A program made the position numbers and the translations under genes. The notes below the pieces were generated by a model that searched no databases, had not been told where the DNA came from, and saw only the letters and a program-made list of their open reading frames with translations. From Zoogloea sp. (lineage in GTDB: Bacteria > Pseudomonadota > Gammaproteobacteria > Burkholderiales > Rhodocyclaceae): a DNA stretch of 53,240 nucleotides. Positions 16,837 to 26,576 of this stretch are shown here, piece after piece (within the stretch, counting starts at the first letter, position 1; each line of letters starts with the position of its first letter). The DNA is taken from contig WBTZ01000013.1 of assembly GCA_009026175.1 (NCBI GenBank), positions 1 to 53,240 on the forward strand, in the 5' to 3' direction.

Positions 16837-17760
16837 ATGAAGGCAAACGAACTCGATCAGATCCGCAGCGTCATCAAGACCAACAAGCGGGCCGACCTGA
16901 TCTTCGCCCTGGCCGGCTTCCTGGCCCTGATGGTCGGCGTGATGGCGTTCATCACCCTGTTTGGCGAGATGGTCGCCAATGGCTGGGAGCGCATCAACCC
17001 CGACTTCTTCACCAGCTTCCCGTCGCGCCGGGCTGCGAACGCGGGCATCCTGTCCGCCTGGGTGGGGTCGCTGCTGGTGATGCTGGTCACGGCGCTGTCG
17101 GCGATTCCGCTGGGCATTGCCGCCGGTGTCTACCTGGAGGAGTACGCCCCCAAGAACTGGATGACCGATCTCATCGAGATCAACGTCACCAACCTGGCCG
17201 GCGTGCCCTCCATCGTGTATGGCCTGCTGGCCCTGGGGGTGTTCGTCTATACCTTCGGCTTCGGCCAGAGCATCCTCACCGCGGGCCTGACCCTCGGCCT
17301 GCTGATCCTGCCGGTGGTGATCGTGTCCACCCGGGAAGCCCTGCGCGCCATCCCCATCCACATCCGTGAAGGCGCCTACGGCGTCGGTGCGACCCAGTGG
17401 CAGGTGGTCAGCGACCACCTGGTGCCTTACGCCACCCCGGGCATCATGACCGGCGTGATCATCGGCATGTCCCGCGCCATCGGCGAGACCGCGCCCATCA
17501 TCACCATCGGTGCGCTGACCTTCATTGCCTTCCTGCCGCCGTCGCCGGTCACCGACACGGTGCCTTTCCTCAACTTCGAGTGGCTGTTCTCGGGCTTCAC
17601 CGTGATGCCGATCCAGATGTTCAACTGGACCTCCCGCCCCGAGGAGGCCTTCCAGCAGAACGCTGCCGCGGCCGGCCTGATCCTGGTCCTGATGACCCTC
17701 ATGATGAACGCCATCGCCATCTGGCTCCGCTATCGCCTGCGCAAGAGCATTTCCTGGTAA
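16837..17760 (+). CDS. pstA: Phosphate ABC transporter permease PstA
   Basis: 307 residues, start preceded by GGAG. Six hydrophobic segments; the 'EAA' coupling loop reads 'REGAYGVGATQWQVV' (about residues 179-193). The 'NLAGVPSIVYGLLALGVF' helix is typical of PstA. It pairs with PstC and docks on the PstB ATPase. Closely spaced after pstC and 51 bases before pstB. Confidence 0.95.
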   Translation: MKANELDQIRSVIKTNKRADLIFALAGFLALMVGVMAFITLFGEMVANGWERINPDFFTSFPSRRAANAGILSAWVGSLLVMLVTALSAIPLGIAAGVYLEEYAPKNWMTDLIEINVTNLAGVPSIVYGLLALGVFVYTFGFGQSILTAGLTLGLLILPVVIVSTREALRAIPIHIREGAYGVGATQWQVVSDHLVPYATPGIMTGVIIGMSRAIGETAPIITIGALTFIAFLPPSPVTDTVPFLNFEWLFSGFTVMPIQMFNWTSRPEEAFQQNAAAAGLILVLMTLMMNAIAIWLRYRLRKSISW

Positions 17761-17811
17761 GCCGGCCCTGACGCTACGCCATATCTTCCATTGAGGTTAT
17801 CGAGAGTATCC

Positions 17812-18594
<783 letters not shown>

Positions 18595-18639
18595 TGCGTC
18601 TGCCGGGGCCGGCCCCCGGCAACAGTTGCGTTGCGTTCA

Positions 18640-18672
18640 CGCCCTCCGCGCTTCCCGCCGGGGGGCGTTTTT
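18640..18672 (+). terminator. Rho-independent terminator of pstSCAB
   Basis: A 9-bp stem (18640-18648 with 18659-18667, one G-T pair) with a 10-base loop is followed by T5. It lies 45 bases after the pstB stop. Confidence 0.8.
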
Positions 18673-18716
18673 CGTGGTGCCCGGCGGGCGGTGGCAGGCA
18701 GGGTGCAGGAAGCCCC

Positions 18717-18745
18717 AAAAACAAACGGCACCCGAAGGTGCCGTT
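18717..18745 (-). terminator. Rho-independent terminator of the phasin gene
   Basis: On the minus strand the 9-bp perfect stem AACGGCACC/GGTGCCGTT (18724-18732 with 18737-18745) closed by a 4-base loop is followed by a T-rich stretch (the AAAAACAA run at 18717-18723 on the plus strand), 24 bases after the phasin stop. Confidence 0.88.
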
Positions 18746-18768
18746 GGTGTGCTGCAGGATGCGCCGGA

Positions 18769-19272
18769 TTACTTCTTCGGGGTCATCTTGGTGAAAGCCT
18801 GGAAGGCTTCAGTGGATGCCTTGGTCATCTGCTCGTAGGCGGCACGGGCGGTGTCCATGGCGCTCTGGATCGAACCCAGGGCGTTGTTGTCGCCGATCGG
18901 CATGCCCTTGAACATCTTCTGCAGGGACTCGAACATGTCCTGGCCGCCGCCGGTGAGCTGCTCGCTGACCATCTTGCCGACTTCGGCCTGGGTCTTGGAG
19001 GTGATCTCGGCGATCTCGCGGGCACAGGCCAGCATCTTCTCGGTGGTGCTCTGAGCGTAGGAGGTGCGCAGGTTCAGCGCTTCACCGGGGTCCTTGACGG
19101 AGGACAGGGCCTTGGCATTGGCCACGCCTTCTTCGAACAGGGACTTGGCGGTGCCGACTTGCAGTTCCATGATGCGCTGGGAGTTCTCGATGGACAGCTG
19201 GGCCAGACGCATGGCGGCTTCGAGGTTCTTCTTCTGGATCTCGTTGAATTGCTGTTCTTGCTTGGTCGCCAT
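18769..19272 (-). CDS. phaP: Phasin family protein (PHA granule-associated)
   Basis: 167 residues, all helical and amphipathic, beginning 'MATKQEQQFNEIQKKNLEAA' and ending in a Lys-rich tail (…MTPKK). The pattern and length match phasins, which coat polyhydroxyalkanoate granules in the cytoplasm and limit their size. Start supported by AGAAGAA immediately upstream. It is monocistronic: a candidate sigma-70 promoter at 19348-19375 and a strong terminator flank it. No pha synthase genes are in the window, but the downstream-neighbour CoA transferase also fits acyl-CoA/PHA metabolism. Confidence 0.88.
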   Translation of the reverse strand: MATKQEQQFNEIQKKNLEAAMRLAQLSIENSQRIMELQVGTAKSLFEEGVANAKALSSVKDPGEALNLRTSYAQSTTEKMLACAREIAEITSKTQAEVGKMVSEQLTGGGQDMFESLQKMFKGMPIGDNNALGSIQSAMDTARAAYEQMTKASTEAFQAFTKMTPKK

Positions 19273-19347
19273 AATTTCTTCTCCACATATAGTTTGTTGA
19301 ACAGTCAGAGACCCAGATTGACTCCCTCCGGTTGCCTCCTGCCGACG

Positions 19348-19375
19348 ACAATATCACAGGCCCATGCACCGACAA
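19348..19375 (-). promoter_or_regulatory. Candidate sigma-70 promoter of the phasin gene
   Basis: On the minus strand TTGTCG (-35, 19375-19370) and TATTGT (-10, 19353-19348) are separated by 16 bases and lie about 75 bases before the phasin start. Matches 4/6 and 4/6; supported mainly by position. Confidence 0.4.
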
Positions 19376-19413
19376 TGGGCATGGATCAAAAAAACGGAAG
19401 TTCCGTGAATTTA

Positions 19414-19431
19414 TGTTGCACTGCAGCAACA
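19414..19431. promoter_or_regulatory. Inverted repeat upstream of the phasin promoter
   Basis: TGTTGC-N6-GCAACA, a perfect 6+6 inverted repeat, sits about 40 bases upstream of the candidate phasin -35, and a second perfect palindrome ACGGAA-G-TTCCGT lies at 19394-19406. Phasin genes are commonly repressed by PhaR, whose sites are TGC/GCA-rich palindromes, so the first repeat is a candidate operator. Confidence 0.35.
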
Positions 19432-19450
19432 GGTGTTGTTCCAAGGCTTC

Positions 19451-21454
19451 TTAATGTGTCTTTCCAAGCCCGGCGCGCGCCTCTTCGGCCGAGTCGAAAA
19501 GCCCGGGGGGAAGATGCCGGGCGACCAGGGCCTCACCCAGCCGGGCGCGCAGGAAGGTGTTGGTGGCGTAGCGGGTCACGTGGCTGTAATACTGCTCCAT
19601 CAAGCCCTTGATCATGTTGGCGTAGGGGTCGATCAGTTCGTCCTGGATGTCGAAGCCGTGGTAATTGACCACCGCCGGCACCTTGCGGCCGAGCGGGGCC
19701 AGCAGGGCTTCGATGAGGCCGCGGATCCGCTCGATGTCCTCCATGCTGCGAAGCCGCATGTTTTCGAAGTCGATGAAGAAAATGTTCTGCTCCATATCGA
19801 AATGGAATCTGGACTCCAGGGGCGTGGTGACGATGGTGCTGCGCAGGCCCATCGCTTCGCTGCCGAAGATGCGGGGGTCCATCAGGCGCGGCGTGCTGCG
19901 GATCACCGGCTTGAATTCCATGTGGGCCAGGATGTCCCGCTCGATGTCGATGCCTGGTGCCACCTCGATCAGCTCGACCCCGTCCGGGGTCAGCTCGAAC
20001 ACGCAGCGCTCGGTGACATAGAGCACCGGCTGCCGGCGGCGCAGGGCCTCCTGGCCGCTGAAGGTGCGGTGTTCCACCTCCTTGACGAACTTGATCGCCT
20101 TGCCTTCGACCAGGATCTTCAGCTGGCCGTCTTCCAGGCCGACCTCCAGTCCGCCGGCGGTGAAGGTGCCCACGTAGACCACCTTCTTGGCGTTCTGGCT
20201 GATGTTGATGAAGCCGCCGGCGCCGGTGAGCTTGGGGCCGAACTTGGACACGTTGAGGTTGCCCTGTTCGTCGGCCTGGGCCAGGCCCAGGAAGGCGATG
20301 TCGAGCCCGCCGCCGTCGTAGAAGTCGAACTGGCTGGGTTGATCCACGATGGCCGCGGTGTTGATGGCCGCGCCGAAGTTCAGCCCGCCCTGCGGAATGC
20401 CGCCGATCACGCCGGGTTCGGCGGTCAGGGTCAGCAGGTCGATGACCCTTTCCTCGGCGGCGACGGCGGCTACGCCCTCGGGCATGCCGATGCCGAGGTT
20501 GACCACCGCGTTGGGCGTCAGCTCCATGGCGGCGCGGCGGGCGATGATCTTGCGCTCGCTCATCTCCATCGGCTCAAGGGAAGTGACCGGTACCCGGATC
20601 TCGCCGGAGAAAGCCGGGCTGTATTGCTCCAGGAAGGTCTGCATGTGCCATTCGGGCCGCTCGGCCACCACGATGCAGTCCACCAGGATGCCGGGGATCT
20701 TCACCTGGCGGGGGTTCAGGGAGCCGGACTCGGCGATGCGCTCGACCTGGGCGATGACGATCCCGCCACTGTTGCGGGCGGCCATGGCGATGGCCTGGGC
20801 CTCCAGGGTCAGGGCTTCCTTCTCCATCGTGATGTTGCCATCCTGGTCGGCGGTGGTACCGCGGATGATCCCGACGCTGATAGGGAAGGCCTTGTAGAAC
20901 AGGTACTCCTCGCCGTCGATCTCCATCACCCGCACCAGGTCGGCGGTGGTGCGGCTGTTCACCTTGCCGCCGCCGTGGCGGGGATCGACGAAGGTGCCGA
21001 GGCCGACCCGGGTGAGGGTGCCTGGCTTGCCGGCGGCGATGTCCCGGTACAGGTGGGTGATCACGCCCTGGGGCAGGTTGTAGCCTTCGATCCGGTTGGC
21101 CACGGCCAGCTCCTGCAGGCGTGGCACGAGACCCCAGTGCCCGCCGATGACGCGCCTGACCAGGCCTTCATGGCCCAGGTGGTTGAGTCCGCGGTCCTTG
21201 CCGTCGCCCTGGCCGGCGCCGTAGACGAGGGTCAGGCCCTCCGGTTTGCCGCGGCCTTCCGGATCCTGCTCGCGGGTTTCAAGGAAATGCTGTTCGAGGG
21301 CGATCGCGATGTTCTCCGGGAAGCCGATGCCGACGAAGCCGGTCGTCGCGACCGTGTCTCCCGAGCGGATCAGTTTCACGGCATCGGCGGCGCTGACGAC
21401 CTTGCCGGTATTGCGGCCCTGGGGGCGGACGAGTTGCTGGCGGTTCTGGCTCAT
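19451..21454 (-). CDS. Acyl-CoA:acetate/3-ketoacid CoA-transferase family protein
   Basis: 667 residues from the ATG at 21454 (GGAGAA upstream). Family I CoA-transferase: an alpha-type half opens '[29 protein letters not shown]', and a beta-type half contains '[13 protein letters not shown]' (about residue 345), the ExGxxGG motif whose glutamate forms the enzyme-CoA thioester. The fused alpha-beta layout resembles propionate/acetate CoA-transferase (Pct/YdiF), which are about 520-530 residues. Here some 130 extra residues form a C-terminal helical domain. It moves CoA between short-chain carboxylates; the exact pair is not readable. It is monocistronic by spacing. Confidence 0.85.
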   Translation of the reverse strand: MSQNRQQLVRPQGRNTGKVVSAADAVKLIRSGDTVATTGFVGIGFPENIAIALEQHFLETREQDPEGRGKPEGLTLVYGAGQGDGKDRGLNHLGHEGLVRRVIGGHWGLVPRLQELAVANRIEGYNLPQGVITHLYRDIAAGKPGTLTRVGLGTFVDPRHGGGKVNSRTTADLVRVMEIDGEEYLFYKAFPISVGIIRGTTADQDGNITMEKEALTLEAQAIAMAARNSGGIVIAQVERIAESGSLNPRQVKIPGILVDCIVVAERPEWHMQTFLEQYSPAFSGEIRVPVTSLEPMEMSERKIIARRAAMELTPNAVVNLGIGMPEGVAAVAAEERVIDLLTLTAEPGVIGGIPQGGLNFGAAINTAAIVDQPSQFDFYDGGGLDIAFLGLAQADEQGNLNVSKFGPKLTGAGGFINISQNAKKVVYVGTFTAGGLEVGLEDGQLKILVEGKAIKFVKEVEHRTFSGQEALRRRQPVLYVTERCVFELTPDGVELIEVAPGIDIERDILAHMEFKPVIRSTPRLMDPRIFGSEAMGLRSTIVTTPLESRFHFDMEQNIFFIDFENMRLRSMEDIERIRGLIEALLAPLGRKVPAVVNYHGFDIQDELIDPYANMIKGLMEQYYSHVTRYATNTFLRARLGEALVARHLPPGLFDSAEEARAGLGKTH

Positions 21455-21695
21455 CGATCGTTCTCCTGTCCGGTTTCCTGAATGCTGTCCCGCGATGCTT
21501 GAAGCCTGTCCTGCAGGGCGCCGGGGGAGGCGACTCCCTGTGCTGCCCGGTAGCCATGATTGCCTGGCCTGCTGCTCCGAATTATGATCCAAGCTGTAAC
21601 GAAAATTCACGGCTTGTGGCGAAGCGCGAGGCTGCAAGCACTTCTCCGGGCTTTGCCCGCTCGTATCGCCGATTCCGGTCATTGGTTTTCACCCC

Positions 21696-24119
21696 ATGGA
21701 GAGTTCTTCCAGCCGCGACCTGGCCTTGCGCCAAGCGCTCATCGATCACGCCTTCGACCAGGGACGCGGGGGCGTCCTGTTGAACGCGGTCGGTGTGCTG
21801 GGGGTGACCTGGTTTCACAGCAGCGTGGCGGGTAGCCATCTCGACCCACGCTGGCTGGCGGCCATGCTGGCGATCACCGTGATCCGGATGTGGACCATCT
21901 GGAGTGCGCCGCGCCTGCGCAGGCAGCGCTCCGTGGCATTCGCCGAGCGACTCTACAGCCTGCCGATGATGGTCATGGCGGCCCTGTGGTTCCTGCTGCC
22001 CTGGCAGCTGCTGCCGGCTGCGGACGGCGACGAGATGCTGGTGCTGCTCATGGTCCAGGCGGGACTGGCGAGCGGGGCCGCCGCGATGCTTGCCGCCTTC
22101 AAGTGGCCGGCCCGCTTCTACATTGCCTGCCAGTTGCTGCCGAGCGTGATCCTGCTGTTCGGACTCCATCCCCACGGGCCCGTGCTCAGCCTGCTCGGCC
22201 TGGCCTACATGGCGATCATGCTGTTCTCCCATGCCCGGACCAGGGACAGCCTGGTCACCGCCCAGACCCGCCTGCTCGACAAGCTGAGCCTGCTGGATGA
22301 GGCCTGCCAGCAACAGAAGCTCGTCGAGGACTTGAACCGGGATCTGGTCTGCGCCCGGGACGCGATGCGGGCCCAGAACCTCAGCCTTGAAAGGCTGGTG
22401 GCGGAGCGGACTGAGCGGATCCGCCTGGCTTCCGTGGCGATCGAGCACATCGCCGCCGGCCTGATGGTGACGGATGCGGAGGGGCGGGTGGTGGAGGTCA
22501 ATCCGGCCTTCAGCGCGATCACCGGGTATCCGGCGGAGCAGATGCTCGGCCGGTCGGCCAGCCTGCTCGAGTCCGAGCGGCACGAACCCGAGTTCTATCA
22601 GCTCATGTGGGCCTCCGCGCGGGAAACCGGACGGTGGGACGGGGAAGTGTGGAGCCGCCGGGCTGACGGCGGGCTGTTCCTCGAGCGCCGCTCGATCGAC
22701 GCCGTGCCGGGTGCGGATGGCCTTGTCAGCCACTATGTGTTCGTGATCAACGACATCACCGAGTCCCACGAGAAGGACGAGCGGATCCGCTTCCTGGCCT
22801 TCCATGATGCGCTGACCGGCCTGCCCAACCGCTTCCTGCTGGAGGATCGTCTGCGCCACGGCATCGAGACGGCCCGGCGGGAGCGGCAGCAGCTCGGCCT
22901 GATGTTCCTCGACCTGGACCAGTTCAAGGCCATCAACGATGGTCTCGGCCATGATGTGGGCGACCTGCTGCTCAAGGAGGTGGCGGTGCGCATCAAGGGG
23001 CAGCTGCGTCAGTCCGACACGGTGGCCCGCCTCGGCGGTGATGAGTTCGTGGTGCTGGTCCGCGGCCTGCGCGACCAGGGCCATTACGAGGCGCTGATGG
23101 GCAAGCTGATCGAGACCATCAGCCAGCCGTTCAGCGTGCTGTCCCATCGGCTCAACGTGGGCACCTCACTGGGGGTGGCGATCTATCCCCGCGATGGCCA
23201 GGACCCGGCCACCCTGATGCGCAATGCGGACCTCGCCATGTATGCGGCCAAGGCCGGCGGGCGGGGGATGTACCGCTTCTTCGAGGCCGGCATGTCCCAG
23301 TCGGCGGTGATCCGCCTGGAACTGGAAACCGCCCTGCGTCAGGCGCTCCGCCAGGGTGAGCTGAGCCTCCATTACCAGCCCAAGACGGCCGCCCTGTCCG
23401 GCGAGGTGGTGGGTTACGAAGCGCTGATGCGCTGGTTCAACCCGGAGCGGGGGCCTGTCGCCCCTGCCAGCTTCATTCCGGTGGCCGAGGAGAGCGGCCT
23501 GATCGGCCAGCTGGGGCGCTGGAGCCTGGCCGAGGCGGCCCGCCAGATCGCGGCCTGGCAGCTTGCCGGCTTCGGCTGGAAGCGGGTGGCGGTGAACGTC
23601 TCGGCGCGCCAGCTGGTCGAGGGTGACCTGGCGGGGGAGATCCGGCAGGTGTGTGTGGAGGCCGGCATTCCGCCGGACCTGATCGAGATCGAACTCACCG
23701 AGAGCGTCCTGATGAACCAGCCGGGCGAGGCTGCCCGGGCCCTGCAAGCGGTGAAGGCGCAGGGCGTGACGGTGGCCATCGATGACTTCGGGACGGGTTA
23801 TTCCAGCCTGGCCTACCTGCGCCGCCTGCCCATCGATGTGCTGAAGATCGACCGCAGCTTTGTGCAGGAGGCCGAGCTGGACGAGCACGGCATGGCCATC
23901 ATCCGCACCGTGCTGGTGCTCGCCCGGACACTCGATCTGAGGGTCGTGGCGGAGGGGGTGGAGACCGAGGTCCAGGCCGGGCTGCTGAGGGAGGCCGGGT
24001 GCGAATTCCTGCAGGGCTACCTGTTCGGCCGCCCGGAGCCGGCAGCGCGGATCGAGGCCGGATGGGCGGCTGCCCTGCCGCCCGGCAGCGGCCTCAGACC
24101 GGAGATTCCCGTTTCTTGA
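21696..24119 (+). CDS. Membrane PAS-GGDEF-EAL cyclic-di-GMP signalling protein
   Basis: 807 residues. The first 175 residues hold about five membrane helices (MASE-like region), followed by a coiled coil (180-235) and a PAS domain (about 240-355, 'IAAGLMVTDAEGRVVEVNPAF'). The diguanylate cyclase domain has an intact GGDEF (about 447-451) and an allosteric I-site RQSD five residues before it. The EAL domain is also intact: 'YEALMRW' (about 573), 'ELTESVLMN', 'IDDFGTGYSSLAYL' and 'KIDRSFV'. Both making and breaking c-di-GMP are therefore possible. The ATG start gives a complete protein. Its last 26 bases overlap the end of the convergent regulator gene. Confidence 0.93.
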   Translation: MESSSSRDLALRQALIDHAFDQGRGGVLLNAVGVLGVTWFHSSVAGSHLDPRWLAAMLAITVIRMWTIWSAPRLRRQRSVAFAERLYSLPMMVMAALWFLLPWQLLPAADGDEMLVLLMVQAGLASGAAAMLAAFKWPARFYIACQLLPSVILLFGLHPHGPVLSLLGLAYMAIMLFSHARTRDSLVTAQTRLLDKLSLLDEACQQQKLVEDLNRDLVCARDAMRAQNLSLERLVAERTERIRLASVAIEHIAAGLMVTDAEGRVVEVNPAFSAITGYPAEQMLGRSASLLESERHEPEFYQLMWASARETGRWDGEVWSRRADGGLFLERRSIDAVPGADGLVSHYVFVINDITESHEKDERIRFLAFHDALTGLPNRFLLEDRLRHGIETARRERQQLGLMFLDLDQFKAINDGLGHDVGDLLLKEVAVRIKGQLRQSDTVARLGGDEFVVLVRGLRDQGHYEALMGKLIETISQPFSVLSHRLNVGTSLGVAIYPRDGQDPATLMRNADLAMYAAKAGGRGMYRFFEAGMSQSAVIRLELETALRQALRQGELSLHYQPKTAALSGEVVGYEALMRWFNPERGPVAPASFIPVAEESGLIGQLGRWSLAEAARQIAAWQLAGFGWKRVAVNVSARQLVEGDLAGEIRQVCVEAGIPPDLIEIELTESVLMNQPGEAARALQAVKAQGVTVAIDDFGTGYSSLAYLRRLPIDVLKIDRSFVQEAELDEHGMAIIRTVLVLARTLDLRVVAEGVETEVQAGLLREAGCEFLQGYLFGRPEPAARIEAGWAAALPPGSGLRPEIPVS

Positions 24120-25782
24120 GCCGGTAGTTGAGCTGGGGCCGGGTGATCCCGAGCAGACGTGCCGCCCCTGACAGGTTGCCGCCGGACTGCTTCACCGCAT
24201 GCTGGATGAGGACCTGCTCCAGGTCATCCAGGCCGATGCCGGTGTTGATCACCTGGTTGCACAAGGCCTCGATGCCGCCTTCGCTGCCGCCCGGAGCTTC
24301 CGAGGCCAGATTGCCGGTGGCGTCGATACCGTGGCGCACCGCCTCGAAATCCTGGGGGCCGGCAAACAGGTGCTCGATCTCGATCCATTCGTTCTGGGGC
24401 GCGAGGATCATCCCGCGCTCGATCATGTTTTCCAGTTCGCGGATGTTGCCCGGCCAGGCGTAGCCCTTGAGGGCCCGCAGGGCCTTGTCGGTGATGCCCG
24501 CCACCCGCTTGCCGTGGAGTGCACCGAAGCGCTGCAGCATGGATTCGATCAGCAGCGGGATGTCGGACAGGCGTTCGCGCAGGGGCGGAATGACCACCGG
24601 GTAGACGTTGAGGCGGTAGTACAGGTCGCTGCGGAAGCGCCCGGCCTTGACCGCCGCCTGCAGGTCCACATTGGTGGCGGCCACCAGGCGGACGTTGATC
24701 TTGCGGGTGCGCTCATCGCCGAGGCGCTCGATCTCACCCTCCTGGAGGACCCGCAGCAGCTTGGCCTGTGCCGCCAGGGGCAACTCGCCGATCTCGTCGA
24801 GGAAGAGGGTGCCGCCGTCGGCCCGCTCGAACTTGCCCATGCGCGACACCTGGGCACCGGTGAAGGCACCTTTCTCCACGCCGAACAGCTCGGACTCGAT
24901 CAGGTCGTGGGGCAGGGCGGCACAGTTGATGGCCACGAAGGGGCCGGCAGCCCGGCCGCTCATTTCGTGCAGGGCCCGCGCAAAGCGCTCCTTGCCGACC
25001 CCGGTCTCGCCGAGCAGGAGCACCGTGACCTGGGTGGCGGCAGCCTTGTCGATCAGGGTGTAGGCATGGCGGAAGCCGGAGGAGGCACCGATCAGGTTGG
25101 GGCGGGGCAGGTTGCGTTCGAGGGAGGCGCGCAGGGCGTCCACCTGGCTGCGCAGCTCGAGCATGCGGCCGACGATGGAGTCGGCCTCGTAGTACGGCGT
25201 GTGTTCGGCGGCGTCGGGCCATTCCTCCACCGGCTTGCCGACAATGCGGCAGTGGTTGCTGCCGGTGGCGGTGCATTCCACTTCCTTGAAGAGGATGAAG
25301 CGGCGCATGAAGGCCGAGGTGTAGCCCGAGGCGTAGCCGATCTCCATCCAGCACACGGGGTGTTCCGCGTGGCCATATTCGCGCACGTGCACGTCGGCCT
25401 CACAGGAGTTCTCCCACAGGAAATTGCCGTAGAAACGGCCGCTCTCGATGTCGCAGTCCAGCTCGATGGGGGTGACATGGACCATGCCTTCCAGCATGTG
25501 CAGCTGGGGCCCGACCACGAAGGCATCCTTCAGGCTCATGCCGCTGCGGATCTTCTTGGCCAGTTCGGCGTCACGCACGCCGGAGGCGTAGCCCATGCGT
25601 GTCAGGATGCGGCGGGCCTGGTCGATTCCGACCGAGTTGATCAACTCCTTGCGCAGTTCGGCCAGGGCGGCGACGTGCATCAGGATCATGCGGTTCTCGT
25701 CGAGCCAGATCAGGCCCTTCTCCGCACAGAAATGCACGAGGCTGCGCAGATCATTGTTCTGCGGGTAGCGGATGTCGTTCAC
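24094..25782 (-). CDS. dmpR: Phenol-responsive sigma-54 transcriptional activator (DmpR/MopR/PoxR type)
   Basis: 562 residues, the DmpR length. Domains: XylR_N/V4R sensor (1-210), linker, AAA+ domain with Walker A 'GETGVGKE', the sigma-54 contact loop 'GAFTGA' and Walker B '[11 protein letters not shown]', then a Fis-type helix-turn-helix (…[21 protein letters not shown]). MopR phenol contacts His106 and Trp134 correspond to His95 and Trp123, and its zinc ligands Cys155, Glu178, Cys181, Cys189 to Cys144, Glu167, Cys170, Cys178, all with the same offset of 11. Start has GGAGGAG upstream. Expected to activate the -24/-12 promoter at 43044 some 17 kb away. Divergent from the ferredoxin gene. Confidence 0.92.
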   Translation of the reverse strand: MNDIRYPQNNDLRSLVHFCAEKGLIWLDENRMILMHVAALAELRKELINSVGIDQARRILTRMGYASGVRDAELAKKIRSGMSLKDAFVVGPQLHMLEGMVHVTPIELDCDIESGRFYGNFLWENSCEADVHVREYGHAEHPVCWMEIGYASGYTSAFMRRFILFKEVECTATGSNHCRIVGKPVEEWPDAAEHTPYYEADSIVGRMLELRSQVDALRASLERNLPRPNLIGASSGFRHAYTLIDKAAATQVTVLLLGETGVGKERFARALHEMSGRAAGPFVAINCAALPHDLIESELFGVEKGAFTGAQVSRMGKFERADGGTLFLDEIGELPLAAQAKLLRVLQEGEIERLGDERTRKINVRLVAATNVDLQAAVKAGRFRSDLYYRLNVYPVVIPPLRERLSDIPLLIESMLQRFGALHGKRVAGITDKALRALKGYAWPGNIRELENMIERGMILAPQNEWIEIEHLFAGPQDFEAVRHGIDATGNLASEAPGGSEGGIEALCNQVINTGIGLDDLEQVLIQHAVKQSGGNLSGAARLLGITRPQLNYRLKKRESPV

Positions 25783-25929
25783 GTCTTCTCCTCCGTTGCC
25801 CCGGCCGCTCGATAGTAGGTGCTCTGAACGGCCCGGAGGACCGCGGCGGAGTGGGGCATCGCCTTATACCATGCAGGGCTGTCAGGAGGGCGGATCGGTG
25901 GCACACCCGCTTGAAGTTTTTCCATAAGC

Positions 25930-25958
25930 TTGCATAATGAGGCTATTAGCGATAATAA
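25930..25958 (+). promoter_or_regulatory. Candidate sigma-70 promoter of the ferredoxin gene
   Basis: TTGCAT (25930-25935) and TAATAA (25953-25958) are spaced 17 bases in the only A/T-rich part of the gap, about 90 bases before the ferredoxin start. The TCTCGAGA site follows at the expected transcription start. Confidence 0.5.
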
Positions 25959-25961
25959 TAC

Positions 25962-25976
25962 AAAATCTCGAGAAAA
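25962..25976. promoter_or_regulatory. TCTCGAGA palindrome in the ferredoxin control region
   Basis: The octamer TCTCGAGA (25966-25973) flanked by A4 on both sides lies just downstream of the candidate -10. The same octamer occurs at 42995 and 49719, also in control regions of phenol-pathway genes. Its position fits a repressor operator. Confidence 0.5.
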
Positions 25977-26049
25977 TAGACGAGCCGGATCGACAGGAAA
26001 TCGCCATGCAGCGACCGCGGTCCGGAACAGCGACCAAGGAGGAGAGAGC

Positions 26050-26409
26050 GTGGGCGAGAAGTACCGGATCCATATCGAGAACAGCGGGGAAGACTATTCC
26101 TGCGCGTCGGACCTGAGCCTGCTCCACGGGATGGAGCAACTTGGCCGCAAGGGCATCCCGGTGGGCTGTCGCGGTGGTGGCTGTGGCGTGTGCAAGGTGC
26201 ACATCGATGCCGGCCCCTACGAGGCCCGCAAGATGAGCCGGGCCTGCATCAGCGCCGAAGAGGAGGCCCAGGGCGTGGTCCTGGCCTGCCGGGTCTATCC
26301 CCGTGGCGAGATGAGCCTCACGGTGGTGGGCAAGATGTGCAAGGCCGTCGAGCGCAACTGCCCCCCCAGGCCAGCCACGACCGAGATCACCGAAGCCCGG
26401 TCTGCCTGA
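26050..26409 (+). CDS. dmpQ: Plant-type [2Fe-2S] ferredoxin, catechol dioxygenase reactivation (DmpQ/XylT type)
   Basis: 119 residues from a GTG at 26050 with AAGGAGG 6 bases upstream; the frame is open to 25930 but without a ribosome site. Cysteine ligands follow the chloroplast-type pattern: Cys40, Cys45 and Cys48 in 'GCRGGGCGVCKVH' and Cys80. Proteins of this type (XylT, DmpQ) re-reduce the iron of catechol 2,3-dioxygenase after oxidative inactivation. In classic dmp clusters the gene sits between dmpP and dmpB; here it is about 20 kb from both and divergent from the phenol regulator. A textbook terminator follows, so it is transcribed alone. Confidence 0.88.
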   Translation: MGEKYRIHIENSGEDYSCASDLSLLHGMEQLGRKGIPVGCRGGGCGVCKVHIDAGPYEARKMSRACISAEEEAQGVVLACRVYPRGEMSLTVVGKMCKAVERNCPPRPATTEITEARSA

Positions 26410-26527
26410 AGGGCTGGTCCTCCCGACCCTGCGTGAAGCGGGGTCGATCAACTGAATATCCGTCCGCAACCTGGAGCTTCAACCCCCCCGTTTCCTCCCT
26501 CTCCCGGCGGGGTGCTCCGGTTTTTTA

Positions 26528-26561
26528 ACGGCCGTCACATGCGTGACGGCCGTATTTTTTT
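26528..26561 (+). terminator. Rho-independent terminator of the ferredoxin gene
   Basis: An 11-bp perfect stem (26528-26538 with 26543-26553), 4-base loop, then A and T7. It lies 118 bases after the ferredoxin stop and just before the end of the convergent peroxidase gene. Confidence 0.93.
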
Positions 26562-26576
26562 GTAGCGTGGCCAGGC

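Noticed and set aside
19433-21481. A 682-residue plus-strand open frame opposite the CoA-transferase
   Set aside because: Same antisense-shadow composition; the CoA-transferase active-site motif is on the minus strand.
25899-25914. TGGCAC…TTGA as a sigma-54 promoter for the ferredoxin gene
   Set aside because: The spacer is one base too long and -12 reads GA rather than GC; no UAS-like repeat lies upstream. A sigma-70-like promoter at 25930-25958 fits better.
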